Source: Variovorax paradoxus
GTDB taxonomy: Bacteria; Pseudomonadota; Gammaproteobacteria; Burkholderiales; Burkholderiaceae_C
DNA length: 64,000 bases
Assembly (NCBI RefSeq): GCF_030815975.1
Contig: NZ_JAUSXL010000002.1
Span: 992,001-1,056,000, forward strand
Direction: 5' to 3'
Positions 29,729-38,977 of this stretch are shown here, one piece after another (position 1 is the first letter of the stretch; the number at the start of each line of letters is the position of its first letter). The notes under the pieces are model-generated. The model ran no database searches, was not told where the DNA came from, and saw only the letters and a program-made list of their open reading frames with translations. Position numbers and translations under genes: made by a program.

Positions 29729-31594
29729 TCAGCCGAAGCCGAGCTGAACGACCGTGCGCCCCGGTCGGCTTTCGAGCGCCAGCCGGGCGCCGATGGCGGC
29801 GGCGCGCTCCGCAAGCGCCCGGGGCATCTGCAGCGCGTCGAAGCCCCGGCCGTCGTCGATCACGCGCAGCTGCACGGTGCCGGCCACCGCTTCGGCTTCG
29901 ATCCGGAGGGTCTTCGCCTGGGCATGCTGCAGCACGTTGGAAATCGCCTCGAACAGCAGGAACTGCAATTGCCGCATGGCCTGCGCGTCGAGCCGCTTCA
30001 CCTCGGGCACTTCCTCTACCGCCCATTCGAACTGAATGCCCGCGGCCGCCAGGCGCGGCTCCAGCCGGTAGCGCAGCGCCGCCAGTAGCGCACCGACGTC
30101 GCCCGGCGGCAGATGAATGGAGTCGATGGCCAGCTTGAGCTGGTCGAGCGAGTCGCGCAGCGTCCGCAGCAATTCCTCCGGACTGGCCTGGCCCGATTGC
30201 AGCTGCCGGATGGCCGAGCTGATGTGCGAGCCCACGCCGTCGTGCATGTCGCGCAGGATGCGTTCGCGCTCGTGGGTGCGCGCCTGGTCGCGCGCCACCT
30301 GTTCCAGCGCGGCGAAGGTGGATGCGAGTTCGCGCTCGCGCTGCGCGACGCGTTCGGCCAGGGCGGCGACTGAGCCGCGCGCCTGGACGCTCGCGGCGTG
30401 GAAGCGCCGCAAGACGATCAGCAGCAGCGCGATGCCGAAGAACACGGAGGAATAGCGCACCCAGGTGGTCTCGCCGTAGGCGTCGCTCAGGCGGATCACG
30501 AGCCAGTCGCGGGTGCCGAAGCCCAGCGTCACCAGCGCGGCCGCGGCCACGAGCAGGCGTCCCGCGTTCGGCCGCCGGATGGTGGCCACGGCAAAGGCGC
30601 CGACGAACAGCGCAACGAACCCGATCTCCAGCGCGAGCCAGCCGGTCAGCCAGTAGGGCTCTTCGCGGTGCAGCGCGATGGCACTCGCCGCGAAGGTTCC
30701 AGCCACCATGCCTGCCGTCGGCCAGCGCAGCCAGCGCATGCGCGGGTTGCCGTCCCAGCCCGCGAGGTGATAGCAGAACATCATGGCCGACGCGGCCCAG
30801 CTCGCATAGCAGGTGGCCATGAGCACGCCCCAGGCACCCCAGGGAAGCGGCGGTTCGGCAATCACGCCGTCGGCCACCCGGATCGCCCAGCAGAACTCGG
30901 CCAGCGCGGCCCAGAAATAGAGGCTGTCGCGCCGGCGCCATCCGGTGGCGGCGGCGTCCACCTGCGTGAGCCACAGCGCCAGTGCGATGCTGCCGACGAT
31001 CAGGCTGAAGGCGGTCAGGAGCACCGAGCCGGTGAAGCGCCAGGCATAGGCGCTCTCGAAGAGATCGGTGCGCACCGGCGTCGCGGCTCCGATGGTCACG
31101 CGCGAAAGCCCGGCCCTGCGGGCGCTGTCGGCGCGTATGCGAACCTGCAGGCGGTTCTCGCCGGCCTTCAGCAAGTGCCCCGGCACCGGCACGTAGAGCG
31201 GCGCCTTGGCGTAGTCCGCCCCGTTGCCGCTGGCCGGGTCGCCGTAGACCTGCAGCAGCGCGTCGTTGAGCCAGACCTCCAGCACATTGCCGGCGCGCGG
31301 AATGAAGATGCCCCAGGGCACCTCGGGCTCGGCGTCGAGGGCGAACGGCAGCTCGAAGGTCGCGTAGCCGGGGCGTCCGCCGTGCTGGCGGTCCCAGTGG
31401 TAGGAGAGTTCGACGGCCGCCTTGTGCGTGGCGCCGTCGATGGTGGTCCACACGGTGCCGCGGCGCAGTTCGATCGCGCCCTCGGCCGGCGCGGCCCCGG
31501 CCGGTTGCGCCGCCAGCATCAGTGCTGCCACGAGCCACAGCGCAGCAAGAGCCTTGCCCGCCCGCCCGAACATGCGTCCGGCCACGCGGCTCAC
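29729..31594 (-). CDS. NarL-type sensor histidine kinase with extracellular 7TMR-DISM-like domain
   Basis: 621 residues. Signal peptide (1-34), an extracellular beta-sandwich-like domain (about 38-175), about seven membrane helices (185-397), a coiled-coil linker (405-440), then HisKA_3 with RILRDMHDGVGSHISS (phospho-acceptor H451) and HATPase (FEAISNVLQHAQA, IDDGRGF). The layout fits the 7TMR-DISM sensor group. The ligand is unknown. Its start overlaps the stop of the upstream LuxR-type regulator (ATGA), so the pair forms an operon. Confidence 0.85.
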   Translation of the reverse strand: MSRVAGRMFGRAGKALAALWLVAALMLAAQPAGAAPAEGAIELRRGTVWTTIDGATHKAAVELSYHWDRQHGGRPGYATFELPFALDAEPEVPWGIFIPRAGNVLEVWLNDALLQVYGDPASGNGADYAKAPLYVPVPGHLLKAGENRLQVRIRADSARRAGLSRVTIGAATPVRTDLFESAYAWRFTGSVLLTAFSLIVGSIALALWLTQVDAAATGWRRRDSLYFWAALAEFCWAIRVADGVIAEPPLPWGAWGVLMATCYASWAASAMMFCYHLAGWDGNPRMRWLRWPTAGMVAGTFAASAIALHREEPYWLTGWLALEIGFVALFVGAFAVATIRRPNAGRLLVAAAALVTLGFGTRDWLVIRLSDAYGETTWVRYSSVFFGIALLLIVLRRFHAASVQARGSVAALAERVAQRERELASTFAALEQVARDQARTHERERILRDMHDGVGSHISSAIRQLQSGQASPEELLRTLRDSLDQLKLAIDSIHLPPGDVGALLAALRYRLEPRLAAAGIQFEWAVEEVPEVKRLDAQAMRQLQFLLFEAISNVLQHAQAKTLRIEAEAVAGTVQLRVIDDGRGFDALQMPRALAERAAAIGARLALESRPGRTVVQLGFG

Positions 31595-32328
31595 CCCGGG
31601 TGGGACAACAGGCCGAGGCGTGTGGCCTCGAACACGGCCTCGCTCTTGGAGTGCACGGCCAGCTTGCCGTAGAGATTCTTGATGTGCGTCTGCACGGTGT
31701 GCACGCTCAGGCCCTTGAGGCGTGCAATCTCGGCGTAGGAAAAACCGCGCGCTATCAAGGTCAGCACCTCGTGCTCGCGAGCGGACAGCAGGCTGGGCGC
31801 GGTGTTGCCGAGGGCGGCCTCCGGCGGGGCGGCGGCGAGCGTTCCCGCCAGCTGCAGGCTGCGGTACTTGGCCAGCACCCGCCGCGCGATCATGGGCGAG
31901 ATCGGCGAGGCACCGGCCTTCATCTCCACGATGGTCTGGGCAATGTCTTCCGGCGCGGCGTCCTTGTGGATGTAGCCGACGGCGCCCGCCTCGATGCTGG
32001 CAAGCACGTTTTCCTCATCGCCGAAGACCGAGATCACCAGCGGCTCGCAGCCGGGAAAGCGCGCCACCGCCTCGCGGATCACGTCGAGCCCGCTGCCGTC
32101 GGGCATGCCGAGATCGACGAGCAGCACGTCGGGAATGATGGTGGTCTGGGCCATCCACGCCAGCGCTTCGTGCACCGTGCCGGCGCTTCCGAGCCAGTAA
32201 AGGCTGGCGCTGCGCTGCACGCTCGCCTCGAAGAAGGCGCGCGCGCGGCTGTCGTCCTCGACCACGAGCACGCCCCAGCGGTGCATTTTCCCGGGATGCA
32301 TGGCCTCGATATTCATGGGTTCGAGCAT
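31591..32328 (-). CDS. LuxR/NarL-family response regulator
   Basis: 245 residues: receiver domain (acidic VVEDD near 22-26, D72 in LLVDLGMPD, K in GYIHKDAAPED) and a C-terminal LuxR HTH (LSAREHEVLTLIARGFSYAEIARLKGLSVHTVQTHIKNLYGKL). It is the partner of the overlapping histidine kinase. Several ATG codons occur near the start (32328, 32316, 32301, 32286); I keep the first. Targets are unknown; the adjacency to rodA and tldD downstream does not by itself define a regulon. Confidence 0.9.
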   Translation of the reverse strand: MLEPMNIEAMHPGKMHRWGVLVVEDDSRARAFFEASVQRSASLYWLGSAGTVHEALAWMAQTTIIPDVLLVDLGMPDGSGLDVIREAVARFPGCEPLVISVFGDEENVLASIEAGAVGYIHKDAAPEDIAQTIVEMKAGASPISPMIARRVLAKYRSLQLAGTLAAAPPEAALGNTAPSLLSAREHEVLTLIARGFSYAEIARLKGLSVHTVQTHIKNLYGKLAVHSKSEAVFEATRLGLLSHPG

Positions 32329-32403
32329 AAGCTTCGGCGCATGGCAAAAGGGCCGCCGGACCTCCCGTTTTCATGGGATGCGGACACCGGCGCAGGCCAT
32401 TGA

Positions 32404-32425
32404 AACTCGCCCTGAGTTGCGAGTT
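32404..32425. other. Small perfect hairpin in the divergent gap before the esterase gene
   Basis: AACTCGC (32404-32410) pairs with GCGAGTT (32419-32425) around an 8-base loop, in the 298-bp gap between the divergent LuxR-type regulator and esterase genes. It could be a dyad operator; nothing else in the gap is convincing. Confidence 0.25.
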
Positions 32426-32626
32426 CGGTCGCACGTGTCAGTTGAATACTTTTGACCTCCGGGCATCGCCCATAGACCCGTGGCAAACCAACATATCCGT
32501 GCAGGAAGCCCTCATATCGAAGCCTGGTGCGCCGGGGACCGCGTCGAGCGCACGGTCCTCATGCAAAATCAACCGGCTCCTTCGATGGAGCTGTGTCGAC
32601 CGCACCACTTCCAGTCTCCGCCCCGC

Positions 32627-33220
32627 ATGGACCCGCAAGCCACTCATCTGTTGTACCTGCACGGATTCCGCTCTTCGCCCCGCTCCACCAAGGCGCGGCT
32701 GATGGCAGCGCGCGTGGCCCGCGAGCACCCCGACCTGCAGTGGTGGTGTCCGCAATTGCCGCCCTCGCCGCGCGAAGCCATCGACATGGTGATGAAGGGC
32801 ATCGCGGACTGGCCGCGCAAGTCGATGGCCGTGGTCGGCTCCTCGCTGGGCGGCTTCTATGCCACCTACGTGGCCGGCATGACGCGCTGCCGCACTGTGC
32901 TGCTCAATCCCGCGGTACACCCGGCGCGCGACCTCGCGCGCCACATCGGCGACCAGACCGCCTGGCACGACCTGGCCGAGCACTTCTATTTCAGGCCCGA
33001 GTACATCCAGGAACTGCGCACCATGGAGGTCGGCGCACTCACCCGTCCCGAGCGCGTGCTGGCCATCATTGCCAAGGGCGACGAAGCGCTCGACTGGCAC
33101 GAAACCTCGGCGCGCTACCCCGACAGCAACATCAAGCTGATCGAGGGCGGCGACCATGCGCTGTCCGATTTCGAGGAAAACCACCTCGACGACGTGATCG
33201 CGTTCATCAATCCCGTCTGA
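32627..33220 (+). CDS. YqiA-type alpha/beta-hydrolase (esterase)
   Basis: 197 residues: oxyanion segment LLYLHGFRSSPRSTKA, nucleophile elbow GSSLGGFYA, a likely Asp in KGDEALDWHET and a His in EGGDHALSDFEE. This is the UPF0227/YqiA esterase family, whose E. coli member hydrolyses short acyl esters. I chose ATG 32627, which gives the family N-terminus; earlier in-frame starts at 32480 and 32585 would add sequence without similarity. Confidence 0.85.
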   Translation: MDPQATHLLYLHGFRSSPRSTKARLMAARVAREHPDLQWWCPQLPPSPREAIDMVMKGIADWPRKSMAVVGSSLGGFYATYVAGMTRCRTVLLNPAVHPARDLARHIGDQTAWHDLAEHFYFRPEYIQELRTMEVGALTRPERVLAIIAKGDEALDWHETSARYPDSNIKLIEGGDHALSDFEENHLDDVIAFINPV

Positions 33221-33284
33221 AGCCCGGCAAACATCGCGCGGGGGCCAAGGCCGGGCGTGCCCCCAAGTCTGGGACAATCCGGGC

Positions 33285-35345
33285 ATGTTTGTATTGTTTG
33301 AAGAAGCCGGCAAGTACCTCGGCGGCCGCGTGCTGTCGGAGGCCGAAGCATCGGCGCAGGTCGAGCTCGACACCGGCAAGCGCGTCAAGGTCAAGGGCGC
33401 CAACATCGTTCTGCGTTTCGAGAAGCCGGCCCCGGCCGAACTGATCGGCGAGGCGCGCGGGCTCGCGGCCACGATGGACCTCGACCTGGCCTGGGAATTC
33501 GCCTCGGAGGGCGAGTTCGGTTTTGCCGATCTCGCATCCGACTATTTCAGCGACAAGCCCACGCTCGTGCAGCAGGCCGCGGCGCTGTTCGCGCTGTTCG
33601 AGGCGCCGCACTACTTCCGCCGCGCGGGCAAGGGGCGCTTCAAGAAGGCGCCGGCCGAAATCCTGCAGCAGGCGCTGGCCGCCATCGAGAAGAAGAAAGT
33701 GGTCCAGGCGCAGATCGTCGAATGGGCCGGCCAGCTGGCCGAAGGCGTCTGCCCGCAGCCGATCCGCGAGCAGCTCTACAAGATCCTGTTCAAGCCCGAC
33801 AAGAACGCGCCCGAATACAAGGCCGTGGTCGACGCCGCGCGCGCCACCCAGCGTCCGCCGCTCGAGCTGCTGGAGCGCGCCGGCGCCATCGACTCGCCCT
33901 ACCAGTTCCACTGGCGGCGCTTTCTGTTCGAGAACTTTCCCAAGGGCACGGGTTTTCCGGCGCTCACCGCGCCGGCCATCGTGGACGACCTGCCGCTGGC
34001 CGCCGGCGTGCAGGCGTTCTCGATCGATGACTCGCAGACCACCGAAATCGACGACGCGCTGTCGGTGCAGGGCTTGGGGAGCGGCACCGTCACGGTCGGC
34101 ATCCACATTGCCGCGCCCGGCCTTGCGCTGACGCCGGGCAGCGCCATTGACCAGGTGGCGCGCGCGCGCATGTCCACGGTCTACATGCCGGGCCACAAGA
34201 TCACCATGCTGCCCGACGATGTCGTGAGCACCTACACGCTGCTCGAAGGCGGCGACCGGCCCGCGGTGTCGCTCTATGCGCGCTTCGACGAAGCCACGCT
34301 CGAACTGCAATCGACCGAAACCAAGCTCGAACGCGTGCCGATCGTGGCCAACCTGCGGCACGACCAGCTCGACAGTGTCGTCACGCAGCCTTGGCTCGAA
34401 GATGCCTCGTTCGCGGGCGAGAACACGCCCGAAGCCGCTGCGAAGCTGCGCGCGCCGCTCTCGTTCCTGTTCCGCCTCGCGAAGCAGCTGAAGGCCCAGC
34501 GCGAGGTGGTGCGCGGCAAGCCCGAGAACTTCAACCGGCCCGACTACAACTTCCGCCTCGTCGGCAGCGACGGCGAACCGAACGGCAGCGAACAGGTGCA
34601 GATCAGCACGCGCCAGCGCGGCGCGCCGCTCGACCTGATCGTGTCCGAAGCCATGATCCTGGCCAACAGCAGCTGGGGCGGCTGGCTCGGCGAACTCGGC
34701 GTGCCCGGGCTGTACCGCAGCCAGGCCAGCCTGGCGCCCGGCATCAAGGTGCGCATGGGCACGCGGGCCTTGCCGCATGCGGGCCTGGGCGTGAAGAGCT
34801 ATGCCTGGAGCACCTCGCCGCTGCGCCGCTACACCGACCTGGTGAACCAGTGGCAGATCATTGCCGCCGCGCGCCACGGCAAGACCGCCGCGCTGGCCGC
34901 GCCGTTCAAGCCCAAGGATGCGGACCTGTTCTCCATTCTCTCGGGCTTCGACGCCGCCTACGCCACGTACAACGCCTACCAGGGCGGCATGGAACGCTTC
35001 TGGACGCTCAAGTACCTGGAGCAGCAAGGCATCACCGAACTCGAAGCCACTGTCATCAAGGACATCCCCAACGGCGCGCTGGTGCGCGCGGACACCCTGC
35101 CGCTGGTGTTCCCGGTGGCAGGCCAGCAGGAGCGCGGCGCACGCCTGCGCGTGAAGCTCGGCGAGATCGACGAAATCGCGCTCGACGTGCACGGCACGGT
35201 GCTCGAGCGCCTCGACGCGCCCAAGGCGGATGTGGCGGCCGAGGAGGAAGGCGGCGACGAGGAAGCGGAAGAAGTCGCCGGCCCCATCGCCATTGCGGTC
35301 GACCTCAGCGACAGCGAGGCGGCCCCGGAAAACACGCCGGCATGA
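33285..35345 (+). CDS. RNB-domain exoribonuclease (RNase II/R family)
   Basis: 686 residues. The RNB catalytic block shows FSIDDSQTTEIDDALSV, with the metal-binding Asp cluster, HIAAPGLAL and the TVYMPGHKITMLPDDVVS segment typical of RNase II/R, followed by ISTRQRGAPLD and YAWSTSPLRRYTDLVNQWQ. The N-terminal part lacks obvious cold-shock domains, and the C-terminus is an acidic tail rather than a clear S1 domain, so it differs from E. coli RNase R. It should degrade RNA 3' to 5'. The exact family branch is uncertain. Confidence 0.88.
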   Translation: MFVLFEEAGKYLGGRVLSEAEASAQVELDTGKRVKVKGANIVLRFEKPAPAELIGEARGLAATMDLDLAWEFASEGEFGFADLASDYFSDKPTLVQQAAALFALFEAPHYFRRAGKGRFKKAPAEILQQALAAIEKKKVVQAQIVEWAGQLAEGVCPQPIREQLYKILFKPDKNAPEYKAVVDAARATQRPPLELLERAGAIDSPYQFHWRRFLFENFPKGTGFPALTAPAIVDDLPLAAGVQAFSIDDSQTTEIDDALSVQGLGSGTVTVGIHIAAPGLALTPGSAIDQVARARMSTVYMPGHKITMLPDDVVSTYTLLEGGDRPAVSLYARFDEATLELQSTETKLERVPIVANLRHDQLDSVVTQPWLEDASFAGENTPEAAAKLRAPLSFLFRLAKQLKAQREVVRGKPENFNRPDYNFRLVGSDGEPNGSEQVQISTRQRGAPLDLIVSEAMILANSSWGGWLGELGVPGLYRSQASLAPGIKVRMGTRALPHAGLGVKSYAWSTSPLRRYTDLVNQWQIIAAARHGKTAALAAPFKPKDADLFSILSGFDAAYATYNAYQGGMERFWTLKYLEQQGITELEATVIKDIPNGALVRADTLPLVFPVAGQQERGARLRVKLGEIDEIALDVHGTVLERLDAPKADVAAEEEGGDEEAEEVAGPIAIAVDLSDSEAAPENTPA

Positions 35346-35370
35346 GCACGATGAGCCGCGAGGAGCTTCC

Positions 35371-36222
35371 ATGAACTTCAGGGATCTGAGCACGCTGCAG
35401 ATCGCACTCGGCCTGTCGGTCATTGCGCACGCCGCGCTGCTTGCGGTGCGTTTCGTCGATCCCGAATCGTTCAACCGGGTCTTCAGCGAAACGCCGCTCG
35501 AGGTGATCCTGGTCAACAGCAAGACCCACGACAAGCCCGACGCCAGGACCCGCGTGATGGCGCAGACCTCGCTCGCGGGCGGCGGCGACCTCGAACGCGG
35601 CCGCGCCACCAGCCCCTTGCCGCCGTCGAGCTTCACCGCCGTCGGCGACTCGATCGAGGAGGCGCGGCGCCAGGTCGAGGCCATGCAGGCCCAGCAGATG
35701 CAGCTGCTCGCGCAGCTCAAGCGCGACCTGGCCGCCATGCCCGCGCCGGACCCGCGCGCCTCGGGCGATCCGAAGGAGGCCGTCGCCCGCGAGGAAAAGC
35801 GGCGCCAGATGGTGGAACTGCTGGCCGAGATCGAACGGCGCGTGAACGAAGAAAACGCGCGCCCCAAGAAGCGCTACCTGAGCCCTGCCACGCGCGAGGC
35901 GGCCTATGCCATCTACGTGGACACGCTGCGCCGCCGCATCGAGCTGCGGGGCACCGAGAACTTCCCCACGGCCGCCGGCAAGAAGCTCTACGGCGAACTC
36001 AAGATGACGATCACCATCAACCACGACGGCAAGATCCTCGACACCGTGGTCGACGAAAGCTCGGGCGACACCATGCTCGACCGCCGCGCCAAGGCCATCG
36101 TCCACAGCATCGGCAGCTTCGGAAAATTCACCGACGCAATGCGAAAAGAGACCGACCAGATCGTGCTGCAGTCGCGCTTCAAGTTCACGCGCGACGAGAC
36201 CATCGAGCTCTCCTCCCAATAG
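35371..36222 (+). CDS. TonB-like energy-transducer protein
   Basis: 283 residues: a short cytoplasmic start and one membrane helix (IALGLSVIAHAALLAV), a long helical/coiled-coil region rich in Arg, Gln and Glu (about 85-180), and a C-terminal TonB_C-like domain (YAIYVDTLRRRIELRG ... LKMTITINHDGKILDTVVDESSG). AGGAG precedes ATG 35371. The order membrane anchor-periplasmic helix-TonB C-domain fits a TonB/TolA-like transducer, but no exbB/exbD is nearby and the Pro-rich spacer of classical TonB is absent. Confidence 0.8.
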   Translation: MNFRDLSTLQIALGLSVIAHAALLAVRFVDPESFNRVFSETPLEVILVNSKTHDKPDARTRVMAQTSLAGGGDLERGRATSPLPPSSFTAVGDSIEEARRQVEAMQAQQMQLLAQLKRDLAAMPAPDPRASGDPKEAVAREEKRRQMVELLAEIERRVNEENARPKKRYLSPATREAAYAIYVDTLRRRIELRGTENFPTAAGKKLYGELKMTITINHDGKILDTVVDESSGDTMLDRRAKAIVHSIGSFGKFTDAMRKETDQIVLQSRFKFTRDETIELSSQ

Positions 36223-36243
36223 CCAACAGCGAATCCACGCGCC

Positions 36244-37101
36244 ATGGACCTGTACTGCGTAATGGGCAACCCGGTCGAGCACAGCCGCTCGCCGCGCATC
36301 CATGCGCGGTTTGCCGAACTCTGCGGCCAGCAGATGGACTACAGCCGGCGGCTCGTTCCGGTCGGCGCCTTTGCCGAAGGCGTGGCCGCCTTCCGCCGGG
36401 AAGCCGCCGAGCGCGGCGACACGGCACGCGGCTGCAACGTGACCGTGCCCTTCAAGTTCGACGCCGCCGCGCTCGCGCAGCACACCAGCGAGCGCGCGGT
36501 GCTGGCGCAGGCGGTGAACACGCTGCGCTTCGAAGCCGACGGCAGCATCCATGCCGACAACACCGACGGCATCGGGCTGGTCAACGACATCGTGCGCAAT
36601 GCGGCCGTGCCGCTGGCGGGCCGCGAGCTGCTGCTGATCGGCGCCGGCGGTGCCGCGGCGGGCGTGCTCGGGCCGCTGCTCGACGCCGGCGCCTCGCGCA
36701 TCGTGGTGGCCAACCGCACGGCCGGCAAGGCCATGGCGCTGGTGCAGCGTCATGCGGCACTGGCATTGCGCCATGGCGCAACCCTCGAAGCCTGGGCGCT
36801 CGACGAGGTGCCCGGCAATTTCGACGTGGTGGTCAATGCCACGGCTTCCAGCCTCGCGGGCGACGCGGTGCCGGTGCGCGCACAGGTGCTGCGCCCTGGC
36901 GCACTCGCGATCGACCTGATGTACGGACCCGCGGCCGCCGGCTTCATGGCCTGGGCCGAAGCACATGGCGCCGTGCCGCGCGACGGGCTCGGCATGCTGG
37001 TCGAGCAGGCGGCCGAGGCCTTCGAGATCTGGCGCGGCGTGCGGCCGCCCGCCGCGCAGGTGCTGGCCGAATTGCGCGCCTCGCTCGCCACCGGCCAATG
37101 A
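36244..37101 (+). CDS. aroE: Shikimate dehydrogenase AroE
   Basis: 285 residues: GNPVEHSRSPRIHARF (shikimate site), NVTVPFKFDA with the catalytic Lys, NTDGIGL and the NADP Rossmann loop GAGGAAAGVLGPLL followed by ANRTAGKA. It reduces 3-dehydroshikimate. Together with aroG it gives this window two shikimate-pathway enzymes in separate units. The stop overlaps the start of mtgA (ATGA). Confidence 0.96.
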   Translation: MDLYCVMGNPVEHSRSPRIHARFAELCGQQMDYSRRLVPVGAFAEGVAAFRREAAERGDTARGCNVTVPFKFDAAALAQHTSERAVLAQAVNTLRFEADGSIHADNTDGIGLVNDIVRNAAVPLAGRELLLIGAGGAAAGVLGPLLDAGASRIVVANRTAGKAMALVQRHAALALRHGATLEAWALDEVPGNFDVVVNATASSLAGDAVPVRAQVLRPGALAIDLMYGPAAAGFMAWAEAHGAVPRDGLGMLVEQAAEAFEIWRGVRPPAAQVLAELRASLATGQ

Positions 37102-37841
37102 AGCGGCTGCTGCGGCTGATAGCCTGCCTGCTGGTGGCGGGCGTGGCAATGGAGCTTTTCTTCGTGGGGCGCATTGCGGCCATGGCGGTGATCGATCCGC
37201 AAAGCACCGCGTTCCAGCGCAGCGAGGCCTGGCAGATCGCCATCCACCAGGGCCGCAAGGGTGCCTGGCGCCAGGAATGGGTGCCCTACGCGCAGATCAG
37301 CGACAACCTCAAGCGCGCCGTCATCGCGAGCGAAGACGCCGACTTCATCGACCACAACGGCGTGGAATGGGAAGCCATCGAGCGTGCGCGCCAGCGCAAC
37401 GCCAAGGCCGAGGAGCTCGCGGCCAAGCGGGCGGCGCGTGCGATCGCACGCGGCAAGCCGGTGCGGCCGGTGCAGCTGCGCGGCGGCTCCACCATCACGC
37501 AGCAGCTTGCCAAGAACCTGCTGCTCTCGGGCGAGCGCACGCTGCTGCGCAAGGGCCAGGAACTGGCGCTCGCGATGGCGCTCGAGGTGCTGCTCGACAA
37601 GCGGCGCATCCTCGAGATCTACCTCAACAATGTCGAATGGGGCGAAGGCGTGTTCGGCGCCGAGGCGGCGGCCCAGTACTACTTCAGGAAGCCCGCCTCG
37701 CGCCTGAGCGCAGCCGAGGCCGCGCGCCTTGCCGTGATGCTGCCGAGCCCCAAGTTCTTCGAGCGCCGCATCGGTTCGTCCTACCTCAGCGGGCGGGCAT
37801 CGACCATCGTGGCGAGGATGCCCGCGGCCGAACTGCCCTGA
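37098..37841 (+). CDS. mtgA: Monofunctional biosynthetic peptidoglycan transglycosylase MtgA
   Basis: 247 residues: one N-terminal membrane anchor and a GT51 domain with IASEDADFIDHNG (catalytic Glu), RGGSTITQQLAKNLLLS, the KGQELALAMALEVLLDKRRILEIYLN block and EGVFGAEAAAQYYFRKPA. It polymerises lipid II into glycan without a transpeptidase domain. It overlaps aroE by four bases, the same aroE-mtgA pairing seen in many betaproteobacteria. Confidence 0.95.
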   Translation: MKRLLRLIACLLVAGVAMELFFVGRIAAMAVIDPQSTAFQRSEAWQIAIHQGRKGAWRQEWVPYAQISDNLKRAVIASEDADFIDHNGVEWEAIERARQRNAKAEELAAKRAARAIARGKPVRPVQLRGGSTITQQLAKNLLLSGERTLLRKGQELALAMALEVLLDKRRILEIYLNNVEWGEGVFGAEAAAQYYFRKPASRLSAAEAARLAVMLPSPKFFERRIGSSYLSGRASTIVARMPAAELP

Positions 37842-37880
37842 AAGCACGCCGGCCGCCGCCTGGCCCGTATCATCGCGCCC

Positions 37881-38786
37881 ATGCTGGCAAAGCTCACGGG
37901 TTGGTTGTTATTGGGGATCGTCCGGTTGCTCACGGGCGCCCAGGCGCGCTGGTACGGCTGTCCGCCGAAGGCCGAGCAGCGCATCTACTTCGCCAACCAC
38001 CAGAGCCACGCCGACCTGGTGATGATCTGGGCCGCGCTGCCCGAGGAACTGCGCAGCATCACGCGGCCCATTGCGGCGCGCGACTACTGGGCCAATACGC
38101 CGGTCAAGCGCTGGATCACGACCGAGGTTTTCAACGCGGTGTACGTGGAGCGTGCGGCCGCGGCGCCGGCCGCAGCCGTGCAACCGGCAGCACCGGCAGA
38201 ACCCGAGGCACCCCCACCGCCGCCCGTACGCGCCGCCGCTGCGCCGCAAGCCGAGCGCATCGAGCCTTCGATGGAGCCCTTGCTGCCGATGACGCCGATG
38301 GCACCGCCTATCGTCGATGTCACACCCGAAGCGTTCGACGAAGTGCAAGGGCGGCTCGACCTTCCCGCTCCGCCGCCTCTGCCGCTTCTGCCGCCGGTTT
38401 CACCGCCCATTGCGCCGCCAGTCATGGAACCGGAGCCGCCCTCACCCGCTGCCGCCCCCGCTTCCGACCCGCTGGCGCCGCTGGTGGAAGCGCTGCGCAG
38501 TGGCGACTCGATCATCATCTTTCCCGAAGGCACGCGCGGCCACACGGGAGAGCCGCAGAAGTTCAAGTCGGGCCTCTACACGCTTGCGACGATGTTCCCC
38601 GAGGTGGTGCTGGTGCCGGCCTGGATCGACAACGTGCAGCGCGTGATGCCCAAGGGCGAGATCGTGCCGGTGCCCATTCTTTGCTCCGTGACCTTCGGTG
38701 CGCCGATCCGCGTCGAAGAAGACGAAGAGCGCCGCCCTTTCCTCGATCGCGCACGTGCCGCGGTGATCGCATTGCGCGACGTCTGA
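37881..38786 (+). CDS. PlsC-type lysophospholipid acyltransferase with a Pro/Ala-rich insertion
   Basis: 301 residues. The N-terminus is hydrophobic; the HX4D motif is NHQSHAD (H40/D45) and the acceptor motif is FPEGTRG (214-220), both hallmarks of 1-acyl-glycerol-3-phosphate acyltransferases. Unusually, residues about 93-196 form a Pro/Ala/Glu low-complexity segment inside the catalytic domain, between the second and third motif blocks. The gene lies just upstream of a CdsA-like gene, which would use its product's phosphatidic acid. The insertion may be tolerated as a flexible loop, or the enzyme may have a modified role. Confidence 0.85.
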   Translation: MLAKLTGWLLLGIVRLLTGAQARWYGCPPKAEQRIYFANHQSHADLVMIWAALPEELRSITRPIAARDYWANTPVKRWITTEVFNAVYVERAAAAPAAAVQPAAPAEPEAPPPPPVRAAAAPQAERIEPSMEPLLPMTPMAPPIVDVTPEAFDEVQGRLDLPAPPPLPLLPPVSPPIAPPVMEPEPPSPAAAPASDPLAPLVEALRSGDSIIIFPEGTRGHTGEPQKFKSGLYTLATMFPEVVLVPAWIDNVQRVMPKGEIVPVPILCSVTFGAPIRVEEDEERRPFLDRARAAVIALRDV

Positions 38787-38834
38787 AATGAAGCCCTGTT
38801 TTTTCATTCGTCGCATTGGGGGTCATTCGGGGCG

Positions 38835-38930
38835 CGATCACGTTGATGGTGTGCTCTGCTCCGCGAATGTCCCCCGCCCTTCGGGCTCCTCCTTGATTTC
38901 GCTGCGCAGAGCACACCATCAACGTGATCG
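38835..38930 (+). repeat. Palindromic repeat element A (25-bp perfect arms)
   Basis: The arms at 38835-38859 and 38906-38930 are exact reverse complements over 25 bp. The 46-bp core (38860-38905) begins TCCGCGAATGTCCCCC, contains the mini-hairpin GCCCTTCGGGC and ends TCCTCCTTGATTTCGCTGC. It lies in the 354-bp gap between the acyltransferase and CdsA-like genes, which holds no gene. Element B, 47 bp to the right, has the same core in opposite orientation. Confidence 0.85.
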
Positions 38931-38977
38931 TCATGCGCAGCGGTCGTTGATCGGCCGCACACCAGCAGCGTGCCCAG

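Noticed and set aside
33207..35867. Minus-strand ORF of 886 codons across the RNB gene
   Set aside because: Low-complexity shadow; the plus strand encodes a clear RNB ribonuclease with catalytic motifs.
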